Assembly (NCBI GenBank): GCA_041874725.1
Contig: CP097466.1
Span: forward strand, 4,960,001 to 5,024,000
DNA length: 64,000 bases
DNA from: Duganella sp. BuS-21
Lineage (GTDB): Bacteria; Pseudomonadota; Gammaproteobacteria; Burkholderiales; Burkholderiaceae_D
Direction: 5' to 3'
Positions 9,938-20,403 of this stretch are shown here, piece by piece. Positions within the stretch are counted from its first letter, which is position 1. Each line of letters begins with the position of its first letter. A program made the translations under genes and the position numbers. The notes beneath the pieces are model-generated. The model worked only from the letters and a program-made list of their open reading frames with translations, made no database searches and was not told the origin of the DNA.

Positions 9938-9975
9938 ACGTCGTAAGCGCGCCGCCAAAGCCCGCAAAGCCAGTC

Positions 9976-10002
9976 AGGGTCTGACCCGGCGGGTCAGACC
10001 CT
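9976..10002. repeat. GGGTCTGACCC palindrome
   Basis: Perfect inverted repeat with 12-base arms (AGGGTCTGACCC / GGGTCAGACCCT) and a 3-base loop, located between the convergent BI-1 and pbpC genes. A second copy with the same arms is at 62091-62118, also between convergent genes. Confidence 0.8.
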
Positions 10003-10024
10003 TGCGGAGCGCAGTGCGGGGAAA

Positions 10025-12121
10025 TTATTCCGCGCCAGCCCCGCGCACCTGAAAACGGGCGGTGGCGACAGGCTTGGCGTTGGCGTCGATCAGGGTTAAC
10101 AGATGTCTACCGGGAGTCGGCCGCCAGGCAAAGTCGATGGTCGCCTGCGCCAAGGCCTCTCCATCAAGCTGCCAACGCAACCCCTGCCCGCCCTGAGCCA
10201 GGAAGAACACCCGCTGAATGGCGTCCGGCATATCGGGGTCGAACGCCAGGATGCTGGCATCCCCCGGATACAAAATCTTCGGCGCCCTGTGCTCATCCCG
10301 CACCAGCGCAATGACCGGGCTCTCGGTACCGGCAAGGAACCATTCGCCCCGTGCCGATTCCAGCTCCGGCTGATACGCGATCTGCCGCCGCACCACACCG
10401 CTCGGCGGCTTGGGCGCACGGCTGGCTTGGCCCCGGTGCAGATAATCCATCACATCGCGCCACACCGGCGCCGCGCCGCTGACGCCCGACACATCCCACA
10501 TCGGCTGCCCATCGAAATTCCCCACCCACACACCGACCGTGTACCGGTCCGAATAACCGACGCACCAGTTGTCGCGCATATCCTTGCTGGTGCCGGTTTT
10601 AACCGCCGCCCAGAACGTGGTCGCCAATTCATTCTTCAAGCCAAAGGTCAAACTGCGCGCGGCGCGGTCCGCCAGGATATCGCCGACAATAAAACTGGCG
10701 CGCGCATCCAGCACACGGCGCGCTGTGGCCGCCGCACCGGCCGCCCTCGGCACCAGCGTCGCCGGCCCGGCCGTGCCACCATTCGCCAACGCCCGATAAG
10801 CATTGCTCAACTCCAGCAGCGACACCTCGGCCGATCCCAGCGCCAGCGAATAGCCGTAATACTCGGCCGGCTGCGTCAAGCTGCCCAGCCCCAGATCGCG
10901 CAGGCGCTCGTGAAAACGCTCCAGCCCCGTCATCATCAGCGTGCGCACCGCCGGCACATTGAGCGAACTGGCCAGGCTGGTACGTACGCTGACATAACCC
11001 TTGTAACCCTTGTCGTAATTCTGCGGCGCATACAGCCCGGAAGGCGTGGATACCTCGATCGCGCTATCGTCCATCAACGACGCCGCCGTGATCTGCCTAC
11101 GCTCCAGCGCCAGCTCATACAAAAACGGCTTGAGCGTGGACCCGGCCTGGCGCAGCGCCGCCACGCCATCGACCTCGCCGCCGCCGGCATTGCCGACGTA
11201 AGCCAGAATCTCGCCGCTGGCATTGTCCAGCACCACCACCGCACCATCGTTCACATTGCGCCCGTTCAGCGCCGTCAACTGCTGCCGCAACACCGCTTGC
11301 GCATGGCGCTGCAAGCCGGCATCGAGCGTGCTGCGCACCGCCTGCCCGCTGCGCGTGAGCAACTGCTGCGCCACCTGCGGCGCCGGCGGCAGATTCGCCG
11401 CCCACTGCGGCCGGCCCATGGCGACGATGACACGCAGCTGGATTTCGCTGCAAGTGGAAGGCAATCGCAGTTCCACCGCCAGCCCGCAGGCCCGCTGCGA
11501 CACCACCTTCGGCGCCGCCCCCGGCCCGCGCAGCAGACTGGCAAGTATCACCGACTCGCTCAGATCGAGCCCGGACGGCGCCTTGCCGAACATATTGCGC
11601 GCCGCCGCGCCCACACCTTGCAGCTCGCCGCGATACGACACCAGGTTCAGATACGCCTCCATCACCTGGCGCTTGGTCCAGCCGGCATCAAGCTCGCGTG
11701 CGGCCTTCACCTGGTCCCACTTCTGCTCCCAGTTGCGGCCCTTGCCCGCCGATCCCAGGGCCGGGTCCAGCAGCGCCGCCAGTTGCATGGTGATGGTCGA
11801 CGCCCCGCGCGGACGCGTGCGGAACAGGTTATCCCAAGCCGCCGTCGCCGCCGCGCTCCAGTCCACGCCATGGTGCTCGTAAAAGCGCTGATCCTCGGCC
11901 TGTAGCACCGCCGCCGGCAGCGCCGGCGAGATGTCGTTCAACGCCACCCAAGGCAGACGCCGCACCGCCATATCGATGCGCAGCGACTGGATCGCTTCGC
12001 CGTGCCGGTCCAGCAGTTCGGCATCCGACGAGCGGTATGCTGCGCGCACCTGGTCGAACGACGGCACGGCATGGGCCGCGGCGCTGACCAGCGCCAGCAT
12101 GGCGAAGATGGTCAATTTCAT
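10025..12121 (-). CDS. pbpC: Penicillin-binding protein 1C
   Basis: Bifunctional periplasmic peptidoglycan synthase. A signal peptide (cleavage about AHA/VPS) leads into a GT51 glycosyltransferase domain with the catalytic glutamate region LQAEDQRFYEHHGVDW. A transpeptidase domain follows with the SxxK serine in AGSTLKPF, SSLN as SxN motif and VKTGTS as KTG motif. The last part is the PBP1C-specific C-terminal domain. At 698 aa it is shorter than E. coli PBP1C (about 770). Its start overlaps the A2M stop by four bases (ATGA). The PBP1C/A2M pair is classic: A2M is thought to trap attacking proteases while PBP1C repairs the wall. Confidence 0.95.
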   Translation of the reverse strand: MKLTIFAMLALVSAAAHAVPSFDQVRAAYRSSDAELLDRHGEAIQSLRIDMAVRRLPWVALNDISPALPAAVLQAEDQRFYEHHGVDWSAAATAAWDNLFRTRPRGASTITMQLAALLDPALGSAGKGRNWEQKWDQVKAARELDAGWTKRQVMEAYLNLVSYRGELQGVGAAARNMFGKAPSGLDLSESVILASLLRGPGAAPKVVSQRACGLAVELRLPSTCSEIQLRVIVAMGRPQWAANLPPAPQVAQQLLTRSGQAVRSTLDAGLQRHAQAVLRQQLTALNGRNVNDGAVVVLDNASGEILAYVGNAGGGEVDGVAALRQAGSTLKPFLYELALERRQITAASLMDDSAIEVSTPSGLYAPQNYDKGYKGYVSVRTSLASSLNVPAVRTLMMTGLERFHERLRDLGLGSLTQPAEYYGYSLALGSAEVSLLELSNAYRALANGGTAGPATLVPRAAGAAATARRVLDARASFIVGDILADRAARSLTFGLKNELATTFWAAVKTGTSKDMRDNWCVGYSDRYTVGVWVGNFDGQPMWDVSGVSGAAPVWRDVMDYLHRGQASRAPKPPSGVVRRQIAYQPELESARGEWFLAGTESPVIALVRDEHRAPKILYPGDASILAFDPDMPDAIQRVFFLAQGGQGLRWQLDGEALAQATIDFAWRPTPGRHLLTLIDANAKPVATARFQVRGAGAE

Positions 12122-15100
12122 TTCACGCTCATCGCCTGATTGGGAGAGGCGCCGAACATCTCGGGACTATACATCGCCTCCACCCGCGTCGGCGGCAAGT
12201 TGAACTGCCCCGGATTATTCAGGCGCACCGTGTACTCCACGCTCCATTTGCCTTTCGGGACGAAGGCGTAGAACGCGCGATAACCTTCGAAGGTGCGCTC
12301 CTGGAATGCCGGCTCCACCCAACCGCTGGCACGCTCACCGCTGGCGCCGATCCTGGAGTCGCCACCGAGGCCCGAGCCCAGCACCGTAGCACTGGCTGGA
12401 ATCGGATCGTCCACCACCACCCAGGTCATGTCCGATTGCGCTTCCAGATCCAGATGCACGCGATACAGGTCGCCGCGCGACCACACGCCCTTGGTCTTCT
12501 GCTCCACCGGCGTGATGGTCTTGGCGATCCTGTAGCCGCTCGACAGCGGCGCCTTGAGCGGCACGGCGGAGAGGGTCTGCACCGTGGCCCACGGCTTGCC
12601 CGCGCCGGCGTGCTCCAGCTCCAGCTGTCCGCCGCCGCTGCGCGGCCAAGGCAGCATGGCCGTGCCCCCGGTCGGCGCGCCGCCGAAGGCGATGCTCTTG
12701 CTGGCGTTACCCAAGGTCGCGCCGGCGGTGCCGGTGACCTTGTCCTTTTCAAACAGCGAAGAGAACTTGTTCATCGCCAGCACGCCCCAGGCGTTGGCGA
12801 CGGTGGTGCCCCAGCGTCCCTTCTTCTGCCGTCCCAGCGCGCCGCGCGCCAGGCGGCCGATGTCGTCCTTCCATGCCGGATTGTCGGCCATCGCCAGCAG
12901 CAGGCGGTTGGCGTTGCTGTCGGCGGAAGACATCAGCCACCACCAGTCGTCGGTGCGCTCGGTGGAGAAGGTCATGGTCGTGCCTTGCAGGTTAAGGCGC
13001 GAACGCAGGATCTGGTCCGCCTCTTTCAAGCGCTGCGCGTGCTGCGGCAGCGCGGAGGAGCGTTCCAGAATCTGGTACCAATCGAGGACGGCCGATGTCG
13101 GCCACAGGTTCGGCTGCAGCGTGAACGACTCCAGCTCCTCGGCGGTGATCGGCCTGGAACGCGACAAGGCCTCCAGCGCGGCGATCTTGCGCACCGCCAG
13201 ATCCGCCGTCGGCAAGGACGAGTAGCGCGCCACCTTGCCCTGCACGAAAGCCAGCAGGCCGGATTCCATGGCGCCCTTGAGGCCTTCCGGGATGGCGTAG
13301 CCGGCCTCGCTGGCGGCCGACAGTACGTAGGCCGTCAAGGTATCGCTGCCCTCCAACATCATCGGGAAGTATTTGATCAGGCCATCCGGGTCCAGATAGG
13401 TCGGCAGCTTCTCCACCGCCGCGTTCCACATGGCTTCATCATGCAACGCGATGGAACGCGAGGTCACCTGCTCGAAGCAGCGATACGGATATTGCAGCAT
13501 GTAGTCGCGCACGCCGGGCAGCTCGCCGCCCAGCCGTGGGCTGAACTGCACCTGCACGCCGCCGCGTCCCGGCACCGCGTCCTCAGGAATCTTGACCGCC
13601 ATGCTTTGCTTGCGGTCCAGCTGCAGCAAAGTCGCCTGCATGGTGGTCACCGGTATCGCCGGCACGACCTTCTGGCGGACCTTGATCCGATCCGTCGCGG
13701 CCTGACCGCCGCCCTCCACCACCGCACTCACGTCCCACGCCAGCGCATCGACCGACAACGGCGCCTGCATGTCCCAGCCCACTTCGCGCGCCTGCCCCGG
13801 CTCCAGTGCCACCGTCTGCGCCGACAAGGCCTTGCCGCCCGCACTGGCGTTCAAGGTGGCCTTCACCACCGCCTCCGTCGTATTCCGTAGCGTGAAGGTG
13901 GCGCGGAAGCGATCGCCCTCGCGCACCAGCGACGGCAGGCCGGAAAGCAGAATCAGATCCTGCGAACTGCGCACCTCGGTGCGGCCGCTGCCGAACAGGT
14001 CCACGTCCGCGCTGGCGATGGCGACGATGCGGAAGGCGGTCAGCGTATCGTTGATCGGCACCTGCACCGTGGCTTCGCCGTTGGCGTCCAGCGTTACGCG
14101 GGCCTTCCAGAACAGCAGCGTATCGAACAACTCCCGTCCCGCGCCCTTGCCGCCGCCACCGCCGGCCGGCACCGCCTTGCGGCCGAAGTGACGCTTGCCG
14201 ACCACCTGCATCTGCGCGGTGGCGGTCTGCACTTGCAGGTTGCGCTGCTCCATCATGGCTTCCAACAAATCCCAGCTGGTGTTCGGCATCAGCTCCAGCA
14301 GGCCGACATCCACCGCCGCCAACGCCACTTCCGCACCGGCGGGCGGCGCCGAACCATCGGCGCGCGTCACCTTGACCGCCACCGTGGCGTTTTCGCGCAC
14401 CTTGTAGACCGGCTTGTCCGCCGTCACCTGCACTTTTAATTCATTGGCCGACCAGCCCACGCGCAACGGGGCGATGCCCAGCTTGTAGGCCGGCTTGCCC
14501 AGATCGACCAGCGCGGTCGGCTGCGCGCCGTTCACGCGGCCGCGCACCACCAGCGCGGAAACATAGACGTTCGGCGCATACTGCTTCTTCACCGGAATCG
14601 TGAACACCGGCTCGGCGCCGTTCAGTGGACGCACGTAAGCGTCGATCACGCCTTCGCGCTCCACCGTGATCAGCGCGGTCGCTTCGCGGAACGGCATGCG
14701 CACCTGGAAGCTGGCCGTCTCGCCAGGCTCGTAGCGTTTTTTCTCCGGCAGCAGATCGATGCGGTCGTTGTCGGTAGCGGAGAACCACCAGTCGGCGCCA
14801 TCGGCCACCCAGGTCTCGCGCTTGGTCACGGCCACGCGCTGCTGCGCATCCCGGGTTTTTGCGCGCAGGATCAAGTTGCCCGAGGCCGGCGCCTTGACTT
14901 GGCAGAGCAGCAGGCCCTTGCTATCGGTCTTGCCCTCGCAGGCGGCGCCCAGCGCCTTCACCTCGCTACTGTTCTCGTAGGCGTAGAAACCGCCGATCAG
15001 GCGACGGCGATGTGAATAGGTCTGGCGTTGGAAGAAATCCACCGCCACCGGCGCGTCCAGCACCGGCTTGCCCTGCAGGTCCAGCACCGCCACCGTGAAC

Positions 15101-17796
15101 TTGAGCGAGTCCTTGCTGAGCACCCAGCCGTCGGGCTGGATGCCGATCACATAGCTCGAAGGCCACAGCGGAATGCGCGTCGCGGCCGACAGCGTTTCGC
15201 CGTTGGCGTCCTGATAGCTTAGTTCGGCCATGACCTCCTGCGGCGTTTGCACGGCCGGCAGCTGGTCGAGCGTGATGCGCGCGCCGCCGGCCTTGTCCAG
15301 CACCAGGTTGCGGGTCTTGACGCCGCCGGGCGCGGCGACCGCGCCGTCCTCGCCTTCGCCTTCAAACATGCCTTCGTCATCGTCGAAACTGCCGCCGCGC
15401 CGTTCGACGCCGACCTTGACGTCGCCGGCGCTGAAGCTGAAGTCCGCGTAATCGCCGAAGCTCACGCTACGGTCCTGCACCACGGTGCGCAGCTGCACCG
15501 GCGCATCGCCCGCACCGCCGCCGGATAGATAACTGAGTTGGACATCGAGGTCCACCGCCGTGGCCTGCACCGCCGGCGTCTTCGGCCCTTGCAGCAGCGC
15601 CTTCATGGTCGGCACGCGGAACTGCTCGACGCGGAAGCGGCCCGAGGCCCGTCCGCCTATCATCAACTGATACCAGCCCTGCTTGGCGTCGGCCGGAATC
15701 GGCCAGGTGTTTTCCGCCGAACCGTTGGCGCTCCATTTCAGCGGCAGTTCGTATTTCTGGCCGCTACCCTCGTGCAGGATGAACACGCTGGCGGCCTGCT
15801 CCCTGGCGGCGCGCACGATGCCCTGCTCTACATGGCGGCGCATGAAATGCTTCATGTGCACCGTTTCGCCGGCGCGCAGCAGCGTGCGGTCGAACACCGT
15901 CGAGGCGATCACATTGTCGGCGCCATGGTCGCCGGTCGGCAGGTTGAAGCGCCAGGTCTCGATGCCGCGATCCCAGTCGGACAAGGTAAAGGTCATATCG
16001 CCGCCCAGGCGCGCGCTGATGAAGTAGCGATGCTCGTTCTTCTGCCGCAGCTCCTGGCGTATGTGCGCCAGGCCGCCGCTGTCGGTCATGCCCTGCCAGA
16101 CCAGCTTACCCGTATAGTCGCGCACCGCGACCTGCGCCTGCGGCACCGGCTTGCCCTTGTCGAGCGACGTCACCCACACCAGCGACGACTCCGCGCCGGA
16201 CTTGAAGTGCGCCACCATATTGGTCACCAGCGCGGCCGAACTCACATACGCCGTGCTGCGGCCCTTGGCCGACGACAGCACCGCGCCCAGCTTGGGACTG
16301 GCCAACTCCACTACGTAAAAGCCCGGCTTGCGCAGCGGGATGCCGACCACCTCGAACGCCTTGGCGCCGCCCGGCTTGGGCATGGTGAAGCGTTCCACCT
16401 TGCCGGCATGCGCGTCCAGCAGCGGCGTCACCATCTTCTGCGCGTACAGTTCCTGCGGCTGCCAGCTATAGCTGCTGCCCATGCGCTTGAGCCATGCGAT
16501 GACCTGTTGGTCCTGCTGCTCCGGTGACGCGGTGCCGTCGTTCACCCGCAGGGCGGCGCCGTCGACCTTGGCCGCTGGCACGCCGGCTTCCACATTGCGC
16601 ACGGTGACCGGCAGCAGCTTGTCGCCCTTGGCCTCGATGATGCCGAAGCGCGCGGGGAATTTCACCAGCGGCGGCTGGGCGTCGGTGCGGATCGCCATCG
16701 GGAAGCGCGCCTGGTTCACCAGGGTGCGGCCGGCGTCGTCCTTCAAGCCGGCAGGCAGCGACAGGCTTAGTTTGGCGCTTTCGGGGAACGGCCCCTTGAA
16801 GGTCAGCCACTCAAGGTACTCGTTTTTTTCGTCGTCCTTGTCCACCGTCGGCTGGAACACCTTGCCGCCCGGCACCGTCACTTTCACGGCCAGCGCATCG
16901 GCGCGCTTGATAGGAGCGCTGAACTGCACGCGCAACGGCAGGAACGGCACGCAGCCGGCATCCCTGGATAATCTCTCGCAGCTGAAGCGCGCCGTGAAGT
17001 CGGGCCGCGTCTTGTACGACAGGGTCTGATCCTGCGAGGTCGCGATGCCGCTGTCGGCCTTCACGCCGGCGCCCCACACCAGCGACACCTCGGTGGCCGG
17101 CGGCAGGCTGCGCTTGCACTGGACCACCGCCAGCGGCAGGCGCTCCAGCTTCTTGTTGTTGACGGCGGTGGTGGCGCGCCACAGCGCGCCGCGCGCCTTG
17201 AAATACAGCGACAGATAGCGCTCGGTAAAGGACTTGCGCATGTCCAGCACCTGCTGACGTTCCGCGCCCTGCAGCACGCGCACGCCGATCTTCTCGTTGA
17301 TGCCATCGGCGCGGCACCAGGCGTGGGCGGCCACCGTTTCGTCGCTGGCCGGCGCATCGAGTCCCAGCACGAAGATCTGCTGCTCGTCGATGTAGCTGGC
17401 GCCTTCGCGCGGCGCGGCCTCCACCACCGCAGGCCCGCCGGTGTCGAAACTGAACCGACGCTGGCCGTCCAGCGGCTTGCCGTCGATGTCCCTGACATCA
17501 TCCTTCAGCGTAAAGCGGCACGCCACGCCGCCCGGCAGGTCGCGCACCAAATCGTAGCTCCAGTTCTGGCCATCGATCCAGCGGCCCTTGCCCTGTTCCG
17601 GGCAATCGACGGTGAACGGATCGCCGAGGCGCATATCGCCGAGCGGCACCATCTGCCCGCTGAAACGCGCCGCCACCTGGCGCACGCCTTTAACGGTGCC
17701 GGTCGGGGAAAACGAAGTTATGGAAGTGTCGGCCAGAACGGCCAGCGGCAGGCTGCAGAAAGCAGCCAGCGCGATAATGCGGGACAGGAGGCGCAT
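12118..17796 (-). CDS. Alpha-2-macroglobulin family protein (YfhM-like)
   Basis: Large (1892 aa) periplasmic protease inhibitor. A signal peptide (residues 1-22) precedes MG-type beta domains, a Gly-rich bait-like segment (around GGGGKGAG) and the alpha-helical thioester domain. The thioester motif CFEQ (13470-13481, about residue 1440, in YPYRCFEQVTSRS) is intact, so covalent capture of proteases is possible. The signal peptide has no good lipobox (LAAFC has Phe at -1), unlike E. coli YfhM. Translationally coupled to pbpC downstream. The longest gene in the window. Confidence 0.95.
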   Translation of the reverse strand: MRLLSRIIALAAFCSLPLAVLADTSITSFSPTGTVKGVRQVAARFSGQMVPLGDMRLGDPFTVDCPEQGKGRWIDGQNWSYDLVRDLPGGVACRFTLKDDVRDIDGKPLDGQRRFSFDTGGPAVVEAAPREGASYIDEQQIFVLGLDAPASDETVAAHAWCRADGINEKIGVRVLQGAERQQVLDMRKSFTERYLSLYFKARGALWRATTAVNNKKLERLPLAVVQCKRSLPPATEVSLVWGAGVKADSGIATSQDQTLSYKTRPDFTARFSCERLSRDAGCVPFLPLRVQFSAPIKRADALAVKVTVPGGKVFQPTVDKDDEKNEYLEWLTFKGPFPESAKLSLSLPAGLKDDAGRTLVNQARFPMAIRTDAQPPLVKFPARFGIIEAKGDKLLPVTVRNVEAGVPAAKVDGAALRVNDGTASPEQQDQQVIAWLKRMGSSYSWQPQELYAQKMVTPLLDAHAGKVERFTMPKPGGAKAFEVVGIPLRKPGFYVVELASPKLGAVLSSAKGRSTAYVSSAALVTNMVAHFKSGAESSLVWVTSLDKGKPVPQAQVAVRDYTGKLVWQGMTDSGGLAHIRQELRQKNEHRYFISARLGGDMTFTLSDWDRGIETWRFNLPTGDHGADNVIASTVFDRTLLRAGETVHMKHFMRRHVEQGIVRAAREQAASVFILHEGSGQKYELPLKWSANGSAENTWPIPADAKQGWYQLMIGGRASGRFRVEQFRVPTMKALLQGPKTPAVQATAVDLDVQLSYLSGGGAGDAPVQLRTVVQDRSVSFGDYADFSFSAGDVKVGVERRGGSFDDDEGMFEGEGEDGAVAAPGGVKTRNLVLDKAGGARITLDQLPAVQTPQEVMAELSYQDANGETLSAATRIPLWPSSYVIGIQPDGWVLSKDSLKFTVAVLDLQGKPVLDAPVAVDFFQRQTYSHRRRLIGGFYAYENSSEVKALGAACEGKTDSKGLLLCQVKAPASGNLILRAKTRDAQQRVAVTKRETWVADGADWWFSATDNDRIDLLPEKKRYEPGETASFQVRMPFREATALITVEREGVIDAYVRPLNGAEPVFTIPVKKQYAPNVYVSALVVRGRVNGAQPTALVDLGKPAYKLGIAPLRVGWSANELKVQVTADKPVYKVRENATVAVKVTRADGSAPPAGAEVALAAVDVGLLELMPNTSWDLLEAMMEQRNLQVQTATAQMQVVGKRHFGRKAVPAGGGGGKGAGRELFDTLLFWKARVTLDANGEATVQVPINDTLTAFRIVAIASADVDLFGSGRTEVRSSQDLILLSGLPSLVREGDRFRATFTLRNTTEAVVKATLNASAGGKALSAQTVALEPGQAREVGWDMQAPLSVDALAWDVSAVVEGGGQAATDRIKVRQKVVPAIPVTTMQATLLQLDRKQSMAVKIPEDAVPGRGGVQVQFSPRLGGELPGVRDYMLQYPYRCFEQVTSRSIALHDEAMWNAAVEKLPTYLDPDGLIKYFPMMLEGSDTLTAYVLSAASEAGYAIPEGLKGAMESGLLAFVQGKVARYSSLPTADLAVRKIAALEALSRSRPITAEELESFTLQPNLWPTSAVLDWYQILERSSALPQHAQRLKEADQILRSRLNLQGTTMTFSTERTDDWWWLMSSADSNANRLLLAMADNPAWKDDIGRLARGALGRQKKGRWGTTVANAWGVLAMNKFSSLFEKDKVTGTAGATLGNASKSIAFGGAPTGGTAMLPWPRSGGGQLELEHAGAGKPWATVQTLSAVPLKAPLSSGYRIAKTITPVEQKTKGVWSRGDLYRVHLDLEAQSDMTWVVVDDPIPASATVLGSGLGGDSRIGASGERASGWVEPAFQERTFEGYRAFYAFVPKGKWSVEYTVRLNNPGQFNLPPTRVEAMYSPEMFGASPNQAMSVK

Positions 17797-17875
17797 GCCA
17801 ACTCCGGGCGCTGATGATGATCAGTCCAGTGTTGCGCACGCCTCCTGCAATGTCAATAACATTAGAAGAAAAACA

Positions 17876-17945
17876 CTTCGGGGTCAGTTCCGACATTCGG
17901 ACATTTCGCGCGCGAAATGTCCGAATGTCGGAACTGACCCCGAAG
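17876..17945. repeat. Perfect 70-bp palindrome
   Basis: Two 35-base arms that are exact reverse complements with no spacer. The arms start CTTCGGGGTCAGTTCC and meet at CGCGCG. It lies between the rlmD stop and the A2M start, both on the minus strand; on that strand it is followed by TGTTTTTCTT. It could be the rlmD terminator, or an inserted repeat of the GGGGTCAG type. A truncated echo (gaccccgaagtt) follows at 17948-17960. Confidence 0.9.
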
Positions 17946-17967
17946 TTGACCCCGAAGTTTCCGAAGC

Positions 17968-19365
17968 TTAGGCCAGATCGAACACCGCCATCGATTCGAC
18001 GTGCGAGGTGTGCGGGAACATGTTGACCACGCCGGCCTTGCTGATGGCGTAGCCGGCCTGGTTGGCCAGCACGCTGGCGTCGCGCGCCAGGGTCGATGGG
18101 CTGCACGATACGTAGACGATGCGCTTAGGCAGGAACTCAGGATTGGTCTTGCGCAGCACGCCCAGCGATTCGCACAAGGTGGCGGCGCCGTCGCGCGGCG
18201 GGTCGATCAGCATGCGGTCGAATTTGCCCAGCGCCAGCAGGTCGTCCGGCGTGATCTCGAACAGGTTGCGGCAGTAGAAAGTGGTCTTGCCATCCAGGCC
18301 GTTGGCCTTGGCGTTGCTCAGCGCGCGCTCGGTCAGCGTGGTGCTGCCTTCGATGCCCACCACTTCGCGCGCCTGCGTCGCCAGCGGCAGCGTGAAGTTG
18401 CCCAGGCCGCAGAACAGGTCGGCCACGCGGTCTTCCGGCTGCACGTCCAGCAGGTGCAGGGCTTTGTGTACCAGCACGCGGTTGATGTGGTGGTTCACCT
18501 GCGTGAAGTCGACCGGCTTGAACGGCATGCGCACGCCGAATTCCGGCAGCAGGTAGTGCAGCTCCTGGTCCAGCGGATAGAACGGCGCGGCCGTTTCCGG
18601 CCCCTTGGTCTGCAGCCAGAACTGCACGCCGTATTGGTCGGCGAAGGCCTTGACCTTGGTTTCGTCGTCGGCCGTCATCGGCGCCATGATGCGCAGCACC
18701 AGGGCGGTGACGTCTTCGCCGATCGCCAGTTCGATCTGCGGCACTTCCTTGTACAGCGACAGCGAACCGATCAGCGCACGCAGCGGCAGCAGCATGTCCG
18801 AGACGTGCTTGGGCAAAATCTGGCAGCTCTTGATGTCGGCCACGAACACCGAACGCTTTTCCTTGAAGCCGACCAGCACCGTGCCCTTTTTCTCGACCCA
18901 GCGCACCGACAGGCGCGCGCGGTAGCGGTAGCCCCAGGTCGGGCCGTACATCGGACGCATGATGTTGTCGGCGTGGACCTTGCCGATGTGCCACAGGTTG
19001 TCTTCCAGCACGCGCTGCTTGATCGCCACCTGCGCGGTCGGCTCCAGGTGCTGCATGGAGCAGCCGCCGCAGTAGTCGAAGTGTTCGCACTTCGGTTGCA
19101 CGCGCATCGACGATGCGCGGTGCAGCACGGTCATGCGCGCCGCTTCCCAGTTTTTCTTTTTCTTGAAGGTTTCAAAGCCGACGCGCTCGCCCGGCAACGC
19201 ACCTTCCACGAACACCACTTTGCCCGGCGTGCCGTCGTCGTTTTCAATGTGGCCGACGCCACGGGCGTCCATGTCGAGCGATTTGATGTCGATGATGTTT
19301 TCTTGCATAACGTTCAATATTGAATAAGCAAAGGTAGACGCCGGCGCCTGTGCCGGGGCCGACAT
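17968..19365 (-). CDS. rlmD: 23S rRNA (uracil-1939-C5)-methyltransferase
   Basis: SAM-dependent Fe-S enzyme making m5U1939. An N-terminal TRAM domain (IIDIKSLDMDARGVGH) is followed by the cluster cysteines (CEHFDYCGGC and the later KSCQIL). The Rossmann methyltransferase fold has DLFCGLGNFTLPLA, and the catalytic cysteine is in YVSCSPSTLARD. The 465-aa reading starts at 19365 without a clear ribosome site. A start at MQENIID (19308) would give a protein closer to the usual length and is a fair alternative. It is downstream of rpoS on the same strand. Confidence 0.94.
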   Translation of the reverse strand: MSAPAQAPASTFAYSILNVMQENIIDIKSLDMDARGVGHIENDDGTPGKVVFVEGALPGERVGFETFKKKKNWEAARMTVLHRASSMRVQPKCEHFDYCGGCSMQHLEPTAQVAIKQRVLEDNLWHIGKVHADNIMRPMYGPTWGYRYRARLSVRWVEKKGTVLVGFKEKRSVFVADIKSCQILPKHVSDMLLPLRALIGSLSLYKEVPQIELAIGEDVTALVLRIMAPMTADDETKVKAFADQYGVQFWLQTKGPETAAPFYPLDQELHYLLPEFGVRMPFKPVDFTQVNHHINRVLVHKALHLLDVQPEDRVADLFCGLGNFTLPLATQAREVVGIEGSTTLTERALSNAKANGLDGKTTFYCRNLFEITPDDLLALGKFDRMLIDPPRDGAATLCESLGVLRKTNPEFLPKRIVYVSCSPSTLARDASVLANQAGYAISKAGVVNMFPHTSHVESMAVFDLA

Positions 19366-19385
19366 GATAGCAGAATGGGAAGGGA

Positions 19386-20390
19386 CTACAGCAGGGAATC
19401 GCGGACCACGCCGCGTGCGGCCATGGCGCGCTTGAGCTTGACCAGCGCTTCCTGCTGGATCTGGCGCACCCGCTCGCGCGTGACGCCCATTTCCTCGGCC
19501 AGCGTTTCCAGCGTGGCCGGATCGTCGTTGTCGAGGCCGAAGCGGCGCATGATGACGATGCGCTGCTTGTCCGGCAGCTTGGTCAGCCAGTCGCGCACCA
19601 GCACCGTCATTTCATGGTGTTCGGCGCGGGCATCGGGACTGTCGTCGGCGTCGCCGGGCAGCATGTCCATCAGCGAGGACTGGGGATCGTTGTCGAGCGG
19701 GGCGTCGAGCGAGGTGGCGTGCTCGGACAGCGCCAGGATGTCCTGCACCTCCTCCACCGGCCGGCCGACCAGCTCAGCGATGTCTTCGGCGGTGGCGTCC
19801 TTGCCATTGTGGTGCTGGGCTTCGAGGTGGTATTTGCCGCGCAGGATCTGGTTCAGCTCGCGCACCATGTGCACCGGCAGGCGCACCGTGCGCGCCTGGT
19901 TCATGATGGCGCGCTCGATCGATTGGCGGATCCACCAGGTGGCGTAGGTCGAAAAACGGAAGCCGCGCTCGGGCTCGAACTTGTCGATGGCGCGCATCAG
20001 GCCGATGTTGCCTTCTTCGATCATGTCGAGCAGCACCACGCCGCGATTGATGTAATGCTTGGCGATCGACACCACCAGCCGCAGGTTGTGCTCGATCATG
20101 GTCTGGCGCGCGCTGAAGTCGCCGGCCTTGGCCAAGGTGGCGTAATGGACTTCCTGCGGCGCCGTCAGCAGCGGCCGGGTGCCGATCTGGTTCAGATAGT
20201 GCTGGGTAGTGTCGGTGGACAGCTCGGCCGCCAGCACCTTCTTGAGTTCGTCGACGCTCTCCAACACCGCGCCGACTTCGGGCGCATCGCCCTCGTCCGC
20301 ACCATCGATGGCGACATCGTCGCCCGTCTCCTCGCGGTAGTCGTCGGGGAGGGTATCGTCATCCATCGGATCGTGCGGCGTAGAGGTCAT
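19386..20390 (-). CDS. rpoS: RNA polymerase sigma factor RpoS
   Basis: Stationary-phase and general stress sigma factor. The 334-aa protein has an acidic N-terminal region 1.1, region 1.2 ([11 protein letters not shown]), region 2 ([40 protein letters not shown]), region 3 and region 4.2 (TLEEL-type helix [20 protein letters not shown]). The start MTSTPHDP at 20390 is used because the longer open frame runs back through the nlpD stop. The gene lies 13 bases behind nlpD; in other proteobacteria the main rpoS promoter is inside nlpD. Confidence 0.97.
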   Translation of the reverse strand: MTSTPHDPMDDDTLPDDYREETGDDVAIDGADEGDAPEVGAVLESVDELKKVLAAELSTDTTQHYLNQIGTRPLLTAPQEVHYATLAKAGDFSARQTMIEHNLRLVVSIAKHYINRGVVLLDMIEEGNIGLMRAIDKFEPERGFRFSTYATWWIRQSIERAIMNQARTVRLPVHMVRELNQILRGKYHLEAQHHNGKDATAEDIAELVGRPVEEVQDILALSEHATSLDAPLDNDPQSSLMDMLPGDADDSPDARAEHHEMTVLVRDWLTKLPDKQRIVIMRRFGLDNDDPATLETLAEEMGVTRERVRQIQQEALVKLKRAMAARGVVRDSLL

Positions 20391-20403
20391 CTCATCGGCT
20401 CGG

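Noticed and set aside
12118..17796. Large plus-strand frames inside the A2M gene
   Set aside because: Shadows of a 1892-aa gene with intact domains.
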